Below, piece after piece: positions 51,751 through 61,009 of a stretch of DNA of 64,000 bases. Made by a program: the position numbers and the translations under genes. The DNA is from Mycobacterium sp. E1214. Lineage in GTDB: Bacteria > Actinomycetota > Actinomycetes > Mycobacteriales > Mycobacteriaceae. The notes below the pieces were generated by a model that saw only the letters and a program-made list of their open reading frames with translations, had not been told where the DNA came from and ran no database searches. The DNA lies in assembly GCF_001666755.1 (NCBI RefSeq), contig NZ_LZJC01000020.1, forward strand, positions 50,650 to 114,649, written 5' to 3'. The first letter of the stretch is position 1. Each line of letters opens with the position of its first letter.

Positions 51751-53916
51751 CTAGTTGATCAGCGGATCGCGCGGCATGCCCAGGATCCGCTCGGCGATCT
51801 GGTTGCGGGTCACCTCCGAGGTGCCACCGGCGATGGACATGCCGCGGGCGCCCATGATCATGCGCCCCGCCAGCGCGCCGGGCCCGTCGGCCAGTGCGAC
51901 GTCGGGGCCCAGCAAGGCCGCCGAGATCGCGGCCCCGTCCACCATGTGCTCGGCCAGCTTGAGTTTGGTGACGTTGCCCTCCGGACCCGGGCCCGCGCCC
52001 TCGACGCTGCGGGCGGCGCGGCGCAGATTGAGCAGGCGCAACGCGTGGTCGTCGGCGAGGAAGTTGCCCACGCGAACGTTGGCCCCCGCCAACTGATTTG
52101 GGCGTTGCCGAACCAGGTCGATCAGCGCGTCACCCAGGCCTTCGTAGAACGAGCCGCTGCCGCCGATGCTGACGCGCTCGTTGCCGAGCGTGGCCCGCGC
52201 GACGGTCCACCCGGTGTTCGGCTCGCCGACGACGTCTTCGTCGGGGACGAACAGGTCGTTGAAGAACACCTCGTTGAAGTCGGAGCCGCCGGTGATCTGC
52301 CGCAACGGCCGGACCTCGACCTCGGGCGCCTTCATGTCGACGATCACCGTGGTGATGCCGGCATGCTTGCGGGCATCGGGATCCGTGCGCACGGTGGCCA
52401 GGCCCCGCGCGCAGTAATGCGCCCCACTGGTCCACACCTTCTGCCCGTTGATCTTCCAGCCGCCGTCAACGCGGGTGGCGCGGGTTTTGATGCCCGCGGC
52501 GTCCGATCCGGCGTCGGGCTCGGAGAACAGCTGGCACCAAATCTCATCTTTACGCAGCGCCTTCTCCACGAAGCGCTCGATCTGCCAAGGGGTTCCGTGC
52601 TGAATCAGGGTGAGGATGACCCAGCCGGTGATCCCGTAGTCGGGCCGCTTGATGCCGGCCGCGCGGAACTCCTCTTCGATCACCAGCTGCTCGACCGCGT
52701 CGGCGGCGCGCCCCCACGGCTTGGGCCAGTGCGGCATCCCATAGCCGGTCTCGATCAGCTTGTCCCGCTGCGCCTGCTTGTCCAGGGCCGCGATCTGGGC
52801 GGCGTCGGCGTGGATCCGCGTCCGCAGCTCCTCGGCCTCGGGCGGCAGGTCCAGGCTGTTGTCCCGGACGGCACCCGACGCGGTGCGCTCGAACACGTCG
52901 GCGGCGGGCGCGTCACCCCCGAACAGCGCCGAGGTCACCAGCGCCCGGCGCAGGTGCAGGTGCGCGTCGTGCTCCCAGGTGAAGCCGATGCCCCCGTGGA
53001 CCTGGATGTTCAGCTCAGCGTTGCGCGCGTAGGCGGGGAAGGTCAGCGCCGCGGCCACCGCGGCGGCCAGCTGGAACTGTTGCTCATCTTCCCCTGCCGC
53101 CCGCGAGGCGTCCCAGACGGCGGCGGTCGCGGACTCCGCGGCCACCAGCATGTTGGCGCAATGATGCTTGACCGCTTGGAAAGTCGCGATGGTGCGGCCG
53201 AACTGCTGGCGCACCTTGGCGTACTCGACGGCGGCGTCGACGCAGTCGGACGCCCCGCCCACCGCCTCGGCCGCCAACAGGGTGCGCGCCCGCGCCAGCG
53301 CCGAGGCGCGCGCATCCGTCAGGACGTCGTCGGGACCGACGGCGACGTTCTCCAGGCGGACCCGCCCGGATCGGCGGGTCGGGTCCAGGTTCTCCGGCAC
53401 GTCGATGACAACCCCGGCACGGTCGCGCTCCAGCACTATCACGTCCTCACCGGCGGCCAGGAGCAACAGCTCGGCCAGGCCGGCGCCCAGCACGATGCCG
53501 GCGTCACCGTTGACCACGCCGTCGGCCACCTCCAGGTGGCCGCCGAGGCCGACGCCCGCGGTGCCGGTGCCGTCGAGCAAGCCGGGCAGTAGTCGCGACT
53601 TTTGTTCGGCGGAGCCGTTTTTGGCGATGACCGCGGAGGCGATGACGGTGGGCACGAAAGGCCCGGGCGCGACCGCGCGACCGAGCTCTTCGACCACGAC
53701 CACGAGCTCGGGCAGGCCGAAGCCCGAACCGCCGTGCTCTTCGTCGATGTGCAAGCCCAGCCACCCGAGCTCGACGAGGTTCTGCCAGAACGCAGGACGC
53801 GTCTCGTCGTTGGCGTCGAGCAGGCTCCGCGACGCCCACCGGGCCTTCTGCGAAGTGAGAAATGATCGGGCGACGCCGGCGAGTTCGCGATGGTCGTCGG
53901 TCAGTGCGATGCCCAT
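51751..53916 (-). CDS. fadE22: fused double acyl-CoA dehydrogenase
   Basis: The 721-residue product contains two acyl-CoA dehydrogenase units in one chain. The first (about 1-345) starts M-G-I-A-L-T-D-D-H-R and includes Q-F-G-R-T-I-A-T-F-Q. The second (about 360-721) includes L-F-S-E-P-D-A-G-S-D and the C-terminal G-G-T-S-E-V-T-R-N-Q-I-A-E-R-I-L-G. The layout mirrors the heteromeric FadE pairs of steroid catabolism fused together. ATG 53916 matches tuberculosis length; open codons upstream are not conserved. A strong leader hairpin (53973-53997) precedes it. Confidence 0.94.
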   Translation of the reverse strand: MGIALTDDHRELAGVARSFLTSQKARWASRSLLDANDETRPAFWQNLVELGWLGLHIDEEHGGSGFGLPELVVVVEELGRAVAPGPFVPTVIASAVIAKNGSAEQKSRLLPGLLDGTGTAGVGLGGHLEVADGVVNGDAGIVLGAGLAELLLLAAGEDVIVLERDRAGVVIDVPENLDPTRRSGRVRLENVAVGPDDVLTDARASALARARTLLAAEAVGGASDCVDAAVEYAKVRQQFGRTIATFQAVKHHCANMLVAAESATAAVWDASRAAGEDEQQFQLAAAVAAALTFPAYARNAELNIQVHGGIGFTWEHDAHLHLRRALVTSALFGGDAPAADVFERTASGAVRDNSLDLPPEAEELRTRIHADAAQIAALDKQAQRDKLIETGYGMPHWPKPWGRAADAVEQLVIEEEFRAAGIKRPDYGITGWVILTLIQHGTPWQIERFVEKALRKDEIWCQLFSEPDAGSDAAGIKTRATRVDGGWKINGQKVWTSGAHYCARGLATVRTDPDARKHAGITTVIVDMKAPEVEVRPLRQITGGSDFNEVFFNDLFVPDEDVVGEPNTGWTVARATLGNERVSIGGSGSFYEGLGDALIDLVRQRPNQLAGANVRVGNFLADDHALRLLNLRRAARSVEGAGPGPEGNVTKLKLAEHMVDGAAISAALLGPDVALADGPGALAGRMIMGARGMSIAGGTSEVTRNQIAERILGMPRDPLIN

Positions 53917-53972
53917 GAGGACCCCTCCCGGCCCGCCGCGCGGTCCGCAAACGTCGGTGAATGTGACCGCCA

Positions 53973-53997
53973 GCCCCGCTCCGAGGGGGAGCGGGGC
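53973..53997 (-). terminator. perfect 10-bp hairpin between the SDR gene and fadE22
   Basis: GCCCCGCTCC (53973-53982), loop GAGGG, GGAGCGGGGC (53988-53997) is perfect. It lies 51 bases past the upstream SDR stop and 57 before fadE22, both leftward genes. No T tract follows, so it could be a factor-assisted terminator or a leader structure. Confidence 0.55.
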
Positions 53998-54008
53998 GGC
54001 TGGGTAAA

Positions 54009-54017
54009 GAGTGTACT
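54009..54017. promoter_or_regulatory. GAGTGTACT motif upstream of fadE22
   Basis: This is the same nine bases as at 51388-51396. On the coding strand it reads AGTACACTC just after TATTAA (54018-54023), a possible -10 for fadE22. Confidence 0.35.
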
Positions 54018-54047
54018 TAATACCGCGGGCGGGCGACCGCGGGGGCG

Positions 54048-54806
54048 CTACTTGGGCGCGAACCGCTGTCCGGCGTCCAGCCGCAGGCACTGGCCGTTGA
54101 GCATCGGGTTGTCCACGATCGCGGCGGCCAGCTTGGCGTACTCCTCGGGCCGGCCGAGGCGCTTCGGGAAGGCCGCATCCTTGGTGAGCTGCGTGGCGAA
54201 CTCGTCGGGGATGCCCTGTGTCAACCCCGTCGCGAACAAGCTGGGCGCGATGGCCAGCACCCGGATGCCCACCGACCCCAGGTCGCGGGCCATGGTCAGG
54301 CACATGCCCGCCACGCCGGCCTTCGCGGCGGTGTAGGCGACCTGACCGATCTGCCCCTCGAACGCCGCGATGGACGCGGTGTTGATGATGACGCCGCGCT
54401 CTTCGTCCTCGGGCTCGTTGTCGGCCATGTGCGCGGCCGCCAGCCGGCTGATGTTGAAGGTGGCGATGAGGTTGAGATCGACCACCGACCGGAAGGATTC
54501 CAGGTCGTGCGGGCCCGACTTGGACAACGTCCGCTTGGCGATGCCACCGCCCGCGGTGGTCACGATGACGTGCAGGCCGCCCAGTTGCTCGACCGCGGTC
54601 CGCAGCGTCTCCTCGGTTCCGGCGAAGTCGGTGACGTCGACGGCGTGGAACACGCCACCGAGGCCGTCCGCGACGGTCTTGCCGTCGGAGCCTTCGCGAT
54701 CGAGCACCGCGACCTGGGCACCGCGCGCGGCGAACAGCTCGGCGGTCGCGCGGCCCATCCCCGACGCCCCGCCGATCACGACGGCCTTCTTCCCGTTGAT
54801 CTCCAT
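54048..54806 (-). CDS. short-chain dehydrogenase, 3-hydroxyacyl-CoA dehydrogenase type II-like
   Basis: The 252-residue SDR has G-G-A-S-G-M-G-R at about 12-19, V-D-V-T-D, and the catalytic Y-T-A-A-K. The insert around residues 120-135 and the C-terminal G-Q-C-L-R-L-D-A-G resemble the HSD10/3-hydroxyacyl-CoA dehydrogenases that perform the third step of beta-oxidation. Its place between fadE22 and ligB, next to the thiolase module, supports that role. GGGAGGT lies ahead of ATG 54806. Confidence 0.87.
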   Translation of the reverse strand: MEINGKKAVVIGGASGMGRATAELFAARGAQVAVLDREGSDGKTVADGLGGVFHAVDVTDFAGTEETLRTAVEQLGGLHVIVTTAGGGIAKRTLSKSGPHDLESFRSVVDLNLIATFNISRLAAAHMADNEPEDEERGVIINTASIAAFEGQIGQVAYTAAKAGVAGMCLTMARDLGSVGIRVLAIAPSLFATGLTQGIPDEFATQLTKDAAFPKRLGRPEEYAKLAAAIVDNPMLNGQCLRLDAGQRFAPK

Positions 54807-54848
54807 CCGGACCTCCCTTTCTCGGGCTTGTCAGATTCCCAGCGATTT

Positions 54849-54858
54849 GTAACGTTAC
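54849..54858. promoter_or_regulatory. GTAACGTTAC palindrome between SDR and ligB
   Basis: This is a perfect 10-bp palindrome, A/T-richer than its surroundings, lying 43 bases upstream of the SDR start and about 61 before ligB. It is a plausible operator for either divergent gene. Confidence 0.4.
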
Positions 54859-54919
54859 GTGGGAACGCTAGCGCGTCCGCCCCGGGACCTTGTCGGCGCG
54901 CCGTGCCAAGCTGGCAACC

Positions 54920-56461
54920 ATGCTCCTCGGCGATGTGGCGACGACGTCACGAGACGTCGGGGGCACGTCGTCGCGGCTCGCCAAGGTCACCCACATCGCC
55001 GGCCTGCTGCGGCGGGCCGCGGCCGAGCCCGACACCGTCGCCGTCGTCGTGTCCTGGCTCTCCGGTGAGCTGCGGCAGCGGCAGATCGGGGTCGGGTGGG
55101 CGTCGCTGCGCTCTCGGCCCCCCGCCGCGCCGGAACCCACGTTGACCGTGGCCGGCGTCGACGAAGCATTCACGGCGATCGGGGCCGTCTCCGGCAAGGG
55201 GTCGCAGGCGCGTCGCGCCGAGTTGCTCAGCGCGCTGTTCGCCGCCGCGACCGAACCCGAGCAGACGTTCCTGGTGCGCCTGCTCGGCGGCGAGCTGCGC
55301 CAGGGCGCACTGGTCGGCATCATGGCCGACGCCGTGGCCGAGGCCGCCGGCATTCCCGCCGTCGCGGTGCAACGCGCCGCGATGCTGGGCGGGGACTTGC
55401 CGGCCGTGGCGGCCGCCGCGCTGTGCGGCCCGGGGGCCGGTACGGCCGCCGCCCTGGACGCGTTCACCCTGCGGGTCGGACGCCCGGTCGGGCCCATGCT
55501 GGCGCAGACGGCCACCAGCGTCGCCGACGCGATCGAACGCCACGGCGGCGCAACGATATTCGAGGCGAAGCTGGACGGGGCGCGCGTCCAGATTCACCGC
55601 GCGGGTGACCAGGTCACCGTCTACACCCGAAGCCTCGACGACGTCACGGCGCGACTGCCCGAGGTGGTCGAGGCCACGCTGGCCCTGCCGGTCGACCACC
55701 TGGTCGCCGACGGCGAGGCTATCGCGTTGCGGCCGGACCATCGACCGCACCGATTCCAGGTCACCGCCTCTCGCTTCGGCCGGTCGGTCAACGTAGCTGA
55801 AGCCGTTGCTGCACAACCCCTTTCCGTCTTCTTCTTCGACATTCTGCATCGCGACGGCGAGGATCTGCTCGACGCGCCGACCAGCGAACGGCTGGCGGCC
55901 CTCGACGCGCTGGTGCCGCCGGCGAACCGCGTGGACCGGCTCCTCACGGGCGATCCGGCTCGGGCGGCCGGCTTCCTGGACGCGACGCTGGCCGCGGGCT
56001 ACGAGGGCGTGCTCGCCAAGTCCCCGGCGGCGCCGTACCAGGCGGGGCGCCGCGGCGCCGGGTGGCTCAAGGTCAAGCCGGTGCACACCCTGGATCTGGT
56101 GGTGCTCGCCGTCGAGTGGGGGTCGGGGCGTCGGCGCGGCAAGCTGTCCAACATTCACCTGGGAGCGCGGGATTCGGCCTCCGGCGAATACATCATGGTC
56201 GGCAAGACGTTCAAGGGAATGACCGACGCCATGCTGGACTGGCAGACGGCCCGGTTTACCGAACTCGCCGTGGGCGGCCTCGACGGTTACGTCGTGGCGC
56301 TGCGCCCGGAACAGGTCGTGGAGGTGGCGCTCGATGGCGTGCAGAAATCGACGCGATACCCGGGTGGGCTGGCGCTGCGATTCGCCCGGGTCTTGCGCTA
56401 CCGGGACGACAAGGGCCCCGCGGAGGCGGACACCCTCGACGCCGTACGCGCGCTGTACTGA
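54920..56461 (+). CDS. ligB: ATP-dependent DNA ligase B
   Basis: The 513-residue ligase has an N-terminal DNA-binding domain, the adenylation domain with the nucleophilic Lys in motif I (E-A-K-L-D-G-A-R, K217), and an OB-fold domain ending near residue 505. Motif IV appears as E-G-V-L-A-K and motif V as W-L-K-V-K. It seals nicks using ATP, as a backup to the NAD-dependent LigA. ATG 54920 matches the orthologue length. It is divergent from the SDR gene. Confidence 0.95.
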   Translation: MLLGDVATTSRDVGGTSSRLAKVTHIAGLLRRAAAEPDTVAVVVSWLSGELRQRQIGVGWASLRSRPPAAPEPTLTVAGVDEAFTAIGAVSGKGSQARRAELLSALFAAATEPEQTFLVRLLGGELRQGALVGIMADAVAEAAGIPAVAVQRAAMLGGDLPAVAAAALCGPGAGTAAALDAFTLRVGRPVGPMLAQTATSVADAIERHGGATIFEAKLDGARVQIHRAGDQVTVYTRSLDDVTARLPEVVEATLALPVDHLVADGEAIALRPDHRPHRFQVTASRFGRSVNVAEAVAAQPLSVFFFDILHRDGEDLLDAPTSERLAALDALVPPANRVDRLLTGDPARAAGFLDATLAAGYEGVLAKSPAAPYQAGRRGAGWLKVKPVHTLDLVVLAVEWGSGRRRGKLSNIHLGARDSASGEYIMVGKTFKGMTDAMLDWQTARFTELAVGGLDGYVVALRPEQVVEVALDGVQKSTRYPGGLALRFARVLRYRDDKGPAEADTLDAVRALY

Positions 56462-56503
56462 TTCACCGGCGCGACCGTCCGACGATCGTCGTAGGGTTTG
56501 ACC

Positions 56504-58768
56504 GTGACTGTGCACGACGACAAAAACGTCAGCTACATCAGCACCCACGAAGACCTGCCGCCCGTCGCGATTGTCGACCGCTCCCCCATCACCACGGCGC
56601 ACAAGGTCGTCTTCGCCGCCATCGCCGTGGTCGGCGCGGCCGCCTGGGCGGTCATCGCGTTCCTCCGCGGCGAGACGGTCAACGCCGTGTGGATCGTCGT
56701 CGCGGCGATCTGCAGTTACATCATCGGTTTCCGGTTCTACGCCCGGTTGATCGAGCTGAAGGTGGTCCGCCCGCGTGACGACCACGCGACGCCGGCCGAG
56801 ATCCTCGACGACGGCATCGATTACGTGCCGACCGACCGGCGGGTGCTGTTCGGGCATCACTTCGCCGCGATCGCGGGGGCCGGCCCGCTGGTGGGCCCGG
56901 TGCTGGCCGCGCAGATGGGCTACCTGCCGTGCAGCATCTGGATCATCGTCGGCGCCGTCTTCGCCGGGGCCGTGCAGGACTACCTCGTGCTGTGGATCTC
57001 CACCCGGCGCCGCGGGCGCTCCCTGGGCCAGATGGCGCGCGACGAACTCGGCGCTGCCGGCGGCGCCGCGGCGCTGGTCGGAGCGTTCGTCATCATGGTC
57101 ATCATCATCGCGGTGCTGGCGTTGGTGGTGGTGCGGGGCCTGGCCCAAAGCCCGTGGGGCGTCTTCTCCATCGCGATGACGATCCCGATCGCCCTGTTCA
57201 TGGGGTGCTACCTGCGTTTCGTCCGGCCGGGCCGGGTGGCCGAGGTGTCGATCATCGGCTTCGTGCTGCTGATGACGGCCGTGGCCGCCGGCGCCTGGGT
57301 GGGCCAAACCTCCTGGGGCGGTTCATGGTTGAACCTGTCCGCGGTGACGGTGTCGTGGCTCATCGTCGGCTACGGTTTCGTCGCGTCGGTGCTGCCGGTG
57401 TGGTTGCTGCTGGCGCCGCGCGACTACCTGTCCACGTTCATGAAGGTCGGCGCCATCGCCCTGCTGGCCGTCGGCATCTGCATCGCCCACCCGGTCATCC
57501 AGGCCCCGGCCGTCTCCCGGTTCGCCGGCGCCGGCAACGGCCCGGTGTTCGCCGGTTCGCTGTTCCCGTTCCTTTTCATCACCATCGCCTGCGGTGCCCT
57601 GTCGGGTTTCCACGCCCTGATCTCCTCGGGGACCACACCGAAGCTGCTGGAGAAGGAAAGCCAGATGCGGTTCATCGGCTACGGCGGCATGCTCACCGAA
57701 TCCTTCGTCGCCATCATGGCGCTGATCAGCGCCACCATCCTCGACCAGCACGTGTACTTCGCGCTCAACGCCCCGGCCGCGCAGACCGGCGGCACCGCGG
57801 CCAGCGCCGCGCACTACGTCAACGGGCTCGGCCTGTCGGGGGCACCGGCAACCGCCGACCAGCTCAACCAGGCGGCGGCCAGCGTCGGCGAGAAGTCGAT
57901 CGTGTCGCGCACCGGCGGGGCGCCCACCCTGGCGGTCGGCATGTCCGAGGTGTTGCACCGGGTGTTCGGCGGCGCCGGTCTGCAGGCCTTCTGGTACCAC
58001 TTCGCGATCATGTTCGAGGCGCTGTTCATCCTCACCGCGGTGGACGCCGGCACCCGGGTTGCCCGGTTCATGCTCTCCGACGCGCTGGGCAACCTTGGCG
58101 GTCCGCTGGGCAAGCTGCGCAACCCGAGTTGGCGCCCGGGAGTGTGGCTGTGCAGCGTGGTGGTGGCCGCGGCCTGGGGCAGCATCCTGTTGATGGGCGT
58201 CACCGATCCCCTAGGCGGGATCAACACGCTGTTCCCGCTGTTCGGCATCGCCAACCAGTTGCTGGCGGCCATCGCCCTGACCGTGGTCACCGTGGTGGTG
58301 ATCAAGCGGGGCCTGCTCGCGTGGGTGTGGGTGCCGGGAGTCCCCTTGGTGTGGGACCTCGCCGTCACGCTGAGCGCCTCGTGGCAGAAGATCTTCTCCG
58401 CCGACCCGGCGGTGGGGTACTGGTCGCAGCACGCCCAGTACGCGGCGGCCAAGGCCGCGGGCAAGACGGCGTTCGGTTCGGCCAAGAACGCCCGCCAGCT
58501 CGACGACGTCGTGCGCAACACCTTCATCCAGGGCACCCTGTCGATCCTGTTCGCGCTGGTGGTCGTCATCGTGGTGGCCGTGGCAATCGTGGTCGCGCTC
58601 AGGGCGATTCGCGGGGATGGCCGGCCACCGCTGAGTGAGGACGAGCCGGTGCCGTCGCGGCGTTTCGCGCCGGCCGGCCTGATCGCGACCGCGGCCGAGC
58701 GCCAGGTGCAGCGGCAGTGGGACGCGCCGGTAAAAAAGGTCGTGTCCCAGCCCGCGGCCGGGTCCTAG
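56504..58768 (+). CDS. cstA: CstA-type carbon starvation transporter
   Basis: The membrane protein of about 754 residues has roughly 16 helices. The family's N-terminal G-H-H-F-A-A-I-A-G-A-G-P-L-V-G-P block and the S-G-T-T-P-K region are present. CstA proteins import peptides or pyruvate in starved cells. GTG 56504 has GTAGGG upstream; the in-frame TTG 56498 is less likely. It starts 42 bases after ligB and may be read from the same transcript. Confidence 0.94.
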   Translation: MTVHDDKNVSYISTHEDLPPVAIVDRSPITTAHKVVFAAIAVVGAAAWAVIAFLRGETVNAVWIVVAAICSYIIGFRFYARLIELKVVRPRDDHATPAEILDDGIDYVPTDRRVLFGHHFAAIAGAGPLVGPVLAAQMGYLPCSIWIIVGAVFAGAVQDYLVLWISTRRRGRSLGQMARDELGAAGGAAALVGAFVIMVIIIAVLALVVVRGLAQSPWGVFSIAMTIPIALFMGCYLRFVRPGRVAEVSIIGFVLLMTAVAAGAWVGQTSWGGSWLNLSAVTVSWLIVGYGFVASVLPVWLLLAPRDYLSTFMKVGAIALLAVGICIAHPVIQAPAVSRFAGAGNGPVFAGSLFPFLFITIACGALSGFHALISSGTTPKLLEKESQMRFIGYGGMLTESFVAIMALISATILDQHVYFALNAPAAQTGGTAASAAHYVNGLGLSGAPATADQLNQAAASVGEKSIVSRTGGAPTLAVGMSEVLHRVFGGAGLQAFWYHFAIMFEALFILTAVDAGTRVARFMLSDALGNLGGPLGKLRNPSWRPGVWLCSVVVAAAWGSILLMGVTDPLGGINTLFPLFGIANQLLAAIALTVVTVVVIKRGLLAWVWVPGVPLVWDLAVTLSASWQKIFSADPAVGYWSQHAQYAAAKAAGKTAFGSAKNARQLDDVVRNTFIQGTLSILFALVVVIVVAVAIVVALRAIRGDGRPPLSEDEPVPSRRFAPAGLIATAAERQVQRQWDAPVKKVVSQPAAGS

Positions 58769-58777
58769 AATTGCGCG

Positions 58778-60304
58778 ATGAGAGTCGGTATCGACTTCGG
58801 CACCACCCACACCGTCGTCGCGTCCGTCGACCGAGGCAACTATCCCGTCGTCTCCTTTGACGGCGTCGACGCGTGGCCGTCGCTGGTCGCCGCGAACGCC
58901 GCCGGGGAGTTGCGCTACGGCGCGGACGCCGCCGCGGTGCGCCACCAGCCCGGGTGGGCGGTGCTGCGGTCGTTCAAGCGCCTCCTCAATGAGGCGGGCC
59001 CGCAGACGGAGGTGGAGCTGGCCGGCCGCGGCTACCGGCTGGCCGAGCTGTTCACCGGTTTCCTGACCCAACTGCGCACCGAGTTGCACCGGCGCTCCAA
59101 CGCGATCCTGGCCCCGGGCGAGGAGATCGAGGCCGCGATCAGCGTGCCGGCCAACGCCTCCAGCGCGCAGCGCCTCCTGACGCTGGACGCCTTCGTGGAC
59201 GCGGGGTTTCACGTCGCCGCGCTGCTCAACGAGCCCTCCGCGGCCAGCCTCGAGTACGCCCACCGGTACCGCTCGACCATTACCGCCAAACGGGAGTACG
59301 TCCTGATCTACGACCTCGGCGGCGGCACGTTCGACGCCTCGCTGCTGAAGATGAGCGGGCACGCGAACGAGGTCGTCGTCAGCGAGGGCATCCAGCGCCT
59401 GGGCGGTGACGACTTCGACGAGGCGATCGCCGACCTCGTCGCGGACCGCGCGCCGCTGCGCGGCCTGGACCCCGCCGGGCGGGAACTGCTGCGGGAGGAG
59501 TGCGCTGCGCGCAAGGAGGCCGTCGGGCCGCAGACCCGCCGGTTTCTGGTCGACCTCACCGGGATCGACGGCGCGGACCGACCGCCGTTCGCCTGCCCGA
59601 TCGACGACGTCTACGACGTCTGCGCGCCGTTGGTGGACAAGACGACCGCGTTGCTCGAACGGGTGCTGCGGGATCCGGCCCGCGGCGGCGCCGACGTGGC
59701 GTGGTCGGAGGTCGCGGGCATCTACGTGGTGGGCGGGGCCGGCAGCTTCCCGCTGATCGCGCGGATGCTGCGCACCACGTTCGGGGAGAAGCGCGTCAAG
59801 CGCTCGCCGCACCCCTTCGCCGCGACGGCGATCGGCCTGGCCGTCTTCCTCGACAAGGAGGCCGGGTTCGCCCTGTCGGAGAGCTTCTCCCGCAACTTCG
59901 GTGTGTTCCGGGAGGCGGAGGCCGGCGCCGGCGTCGTGTTCGACCCGATCGTCTGCAAAGACGTGTCCCTGCCGGCCGACGGCCGCACCCCGCTGGTGGT
60001 CAAACGCAATTACCGCGCGGCGCACAACATCGGGCACTTCCGGTTCGTGGAGTGCAGCCGCCTGGTCAACGGCCGGCCCGACGGCGACGTCACGCCGTAC
60101 GACCCGGTCCTGTTCCCCTTCGATCCGGCCCTGTTCGACCGCGAGGACCTCGGGCGCCAGCCGGTCGGTCGCTGGAAGGACGGCCCCGACGTCGAAGAGC
60201 GTTACGTCATCGCGCCCGGCGGTGCGGTCGAGGTGACCCTGACGACGCAGCCGGCCGGTTTCAAGCGCACCTTCCGCCTGGAGCGGTACGCGTCGGCCGG
60301 CTGA
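58778..60304 (+). CDS. Hsp70-family ATPase without a DnaK-type lid
   Basis: The 508-residue product has an actin/Hsp70 nucleotide-binding domain (about 1-370): phosphate-1 G-I-D-F-G-T-T-H-T-V, phosphate-2 Y-D-L-G-G-G-T-F-D, and the adenosine motif V-V-G-G-A-G-S-F-P. The last 130 residues look beta-rich and could be a reduced substrate-binding domain; no helical lid follows. It is not DnaK, GrpE-linked or otherwise in a chaperone operon. It starts 9 bases after cstA. Confidence 0.85.
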   Translation: MRVGIDFGTTHTVVASVDRGNYPVVSFDGVDAWPSLVAANAAGELRYGADAAAVRHQPGWAVLRSFKRLLNEAGPQTEVELAGRGYRLAELFTGFLTQLRTELHRRSNAILAPGEEIEAAISVPANASSAQRLLTLDAFVDAGFHVAALLNEPSAASLEYAHRYRSTITAKREYVLIYDLGGGTFDASLLKMSGHANEVVVSEGIQRLGGDDFDEAIADLVADRAPLRGLDPAGRELLREECAARKEAVGPQTRRFLVDLTGIDGADRPPFACPIDDVYDVCAPLVDKTTALLERVLRDPARGGADVAWSEVAGIYVVGGAGSFPLIARMLRTTFGEKRVKRSPHPFAATAIGLAVFLDKEAGFALSESFSRNFGVFREAEAGAGVVFDPIVCKDVSLPADGRTPLVVKRNYRAAHNIGHFRFVECSRLVNGRPDGDVTPYDPVLFPFDPALFDREDLGRQPVGRWKDGPDVEERYVIAPGGAVEVTLTTQPAGFKRTFRLERYASAG

Positions 60305-60327
60305 CGGCGACAGCGACAATAGAAGGC

Positions 60328-60993
60328 ATGGACCTCTACGACGTCATGCGGACGACGTTCGCGGCTCGCGAATTCACCGAAGATCCCCTGCCCGACGCCG
60401 TGCTGGCGCGGATCTTCGACAACGCGCGCTTCGCGCCCAGCGGCGGCAACCGGCAGGGCGCGCACATCACGGTGTTGCGCGACAAGCAGGTCCAACGCCA
60501 GCTGGCCGAACTCGGCGCCGACGCCGCCCGCCGCTACTTCGCGCAGGTGCAAGCGGGCGAGAACCCGTGGAATCCGGTCAACCCCCCGCAGGTGCCCCAA
60601 CACGTCATCGACGAGACGGAGGTCCCGGATACGTTCATCGCGCCGATCGCGAACGCGCCTGTGGTGCTGGTGTTTTCGGTGGACCTCGGGGTGGTGGCCG
60701 CCGTCGACCAGGACCTTGACCGGGTCGGGCTCGTCGGCGGCGCGTCGGTGTACCCGTTGATCTGGAACGTCCTGTTGGGCGCGCGCAACGAGGGCTTCGG
60801 CGGGACCATCACGACGATGGCGGTGGCGGCCGAGGGCCCGGTCCGTGAGCTGTTGGGCATCCCGGACCGGCACGCGGTGGTGGCCGTCGTGCCGCTAGGC
60901 AAGCCGGTGCGCCAGCTGACCAAACTGCGCCGTCGTCCCGTGGCCGAGTTCGTCACCCGAGACCGTTTCGACGGTCCGGCCTTCACCCGGTGA
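60328..60993 (+). CDS. nitroreductase-family flavoprotein
   Basis: The 221-residue FMN enzyme starts M-D-L-Y-D-V-M-R-T-T-F-A-A-R-E-F, with R-x-F the FMN phosphate contact and A-P-S-G-G-N-R-Q-G as the second FMN loop. A G-F-G-G-T-I-T-T region shapes the active site. The substrate is unknown. It lies 23 bases after the Hsp70-like gene, so cstA, hsp70-like and this gene may form one transcript. Confidence 0.88.
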   Translation: MDLYDVMRTTFAAREFTEDPLPDAVLARIFDNARFAPSGGNRQGAHITVLRDKQVQRQLAELGADAARRYFAQVQAGENPWNPVNPPQVPQHVIDETEVPDTFIAPIANAPVVLVFSVDLGVVAAVDQDLDRVGLVGGASVYPLIWNVLLGARNEGFGGTITTMAVAAEGPVRELLGIPDRHAVVAVVPLGKPVRQLTKLRRRPVAEFVTRDRFDGPAFTR

Positions 60994-61009
60994 GCCGGCC
61001 CGACGACCC

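Noticed and set aside
53917..54303. N-terminal extension of fadE22 to 850 residues
   Set aside because: The extra residues are antisense to the SDR gene and pass through the promoter and hairpin. The conserved protein begins M-G-I-A-L-T at 53916.
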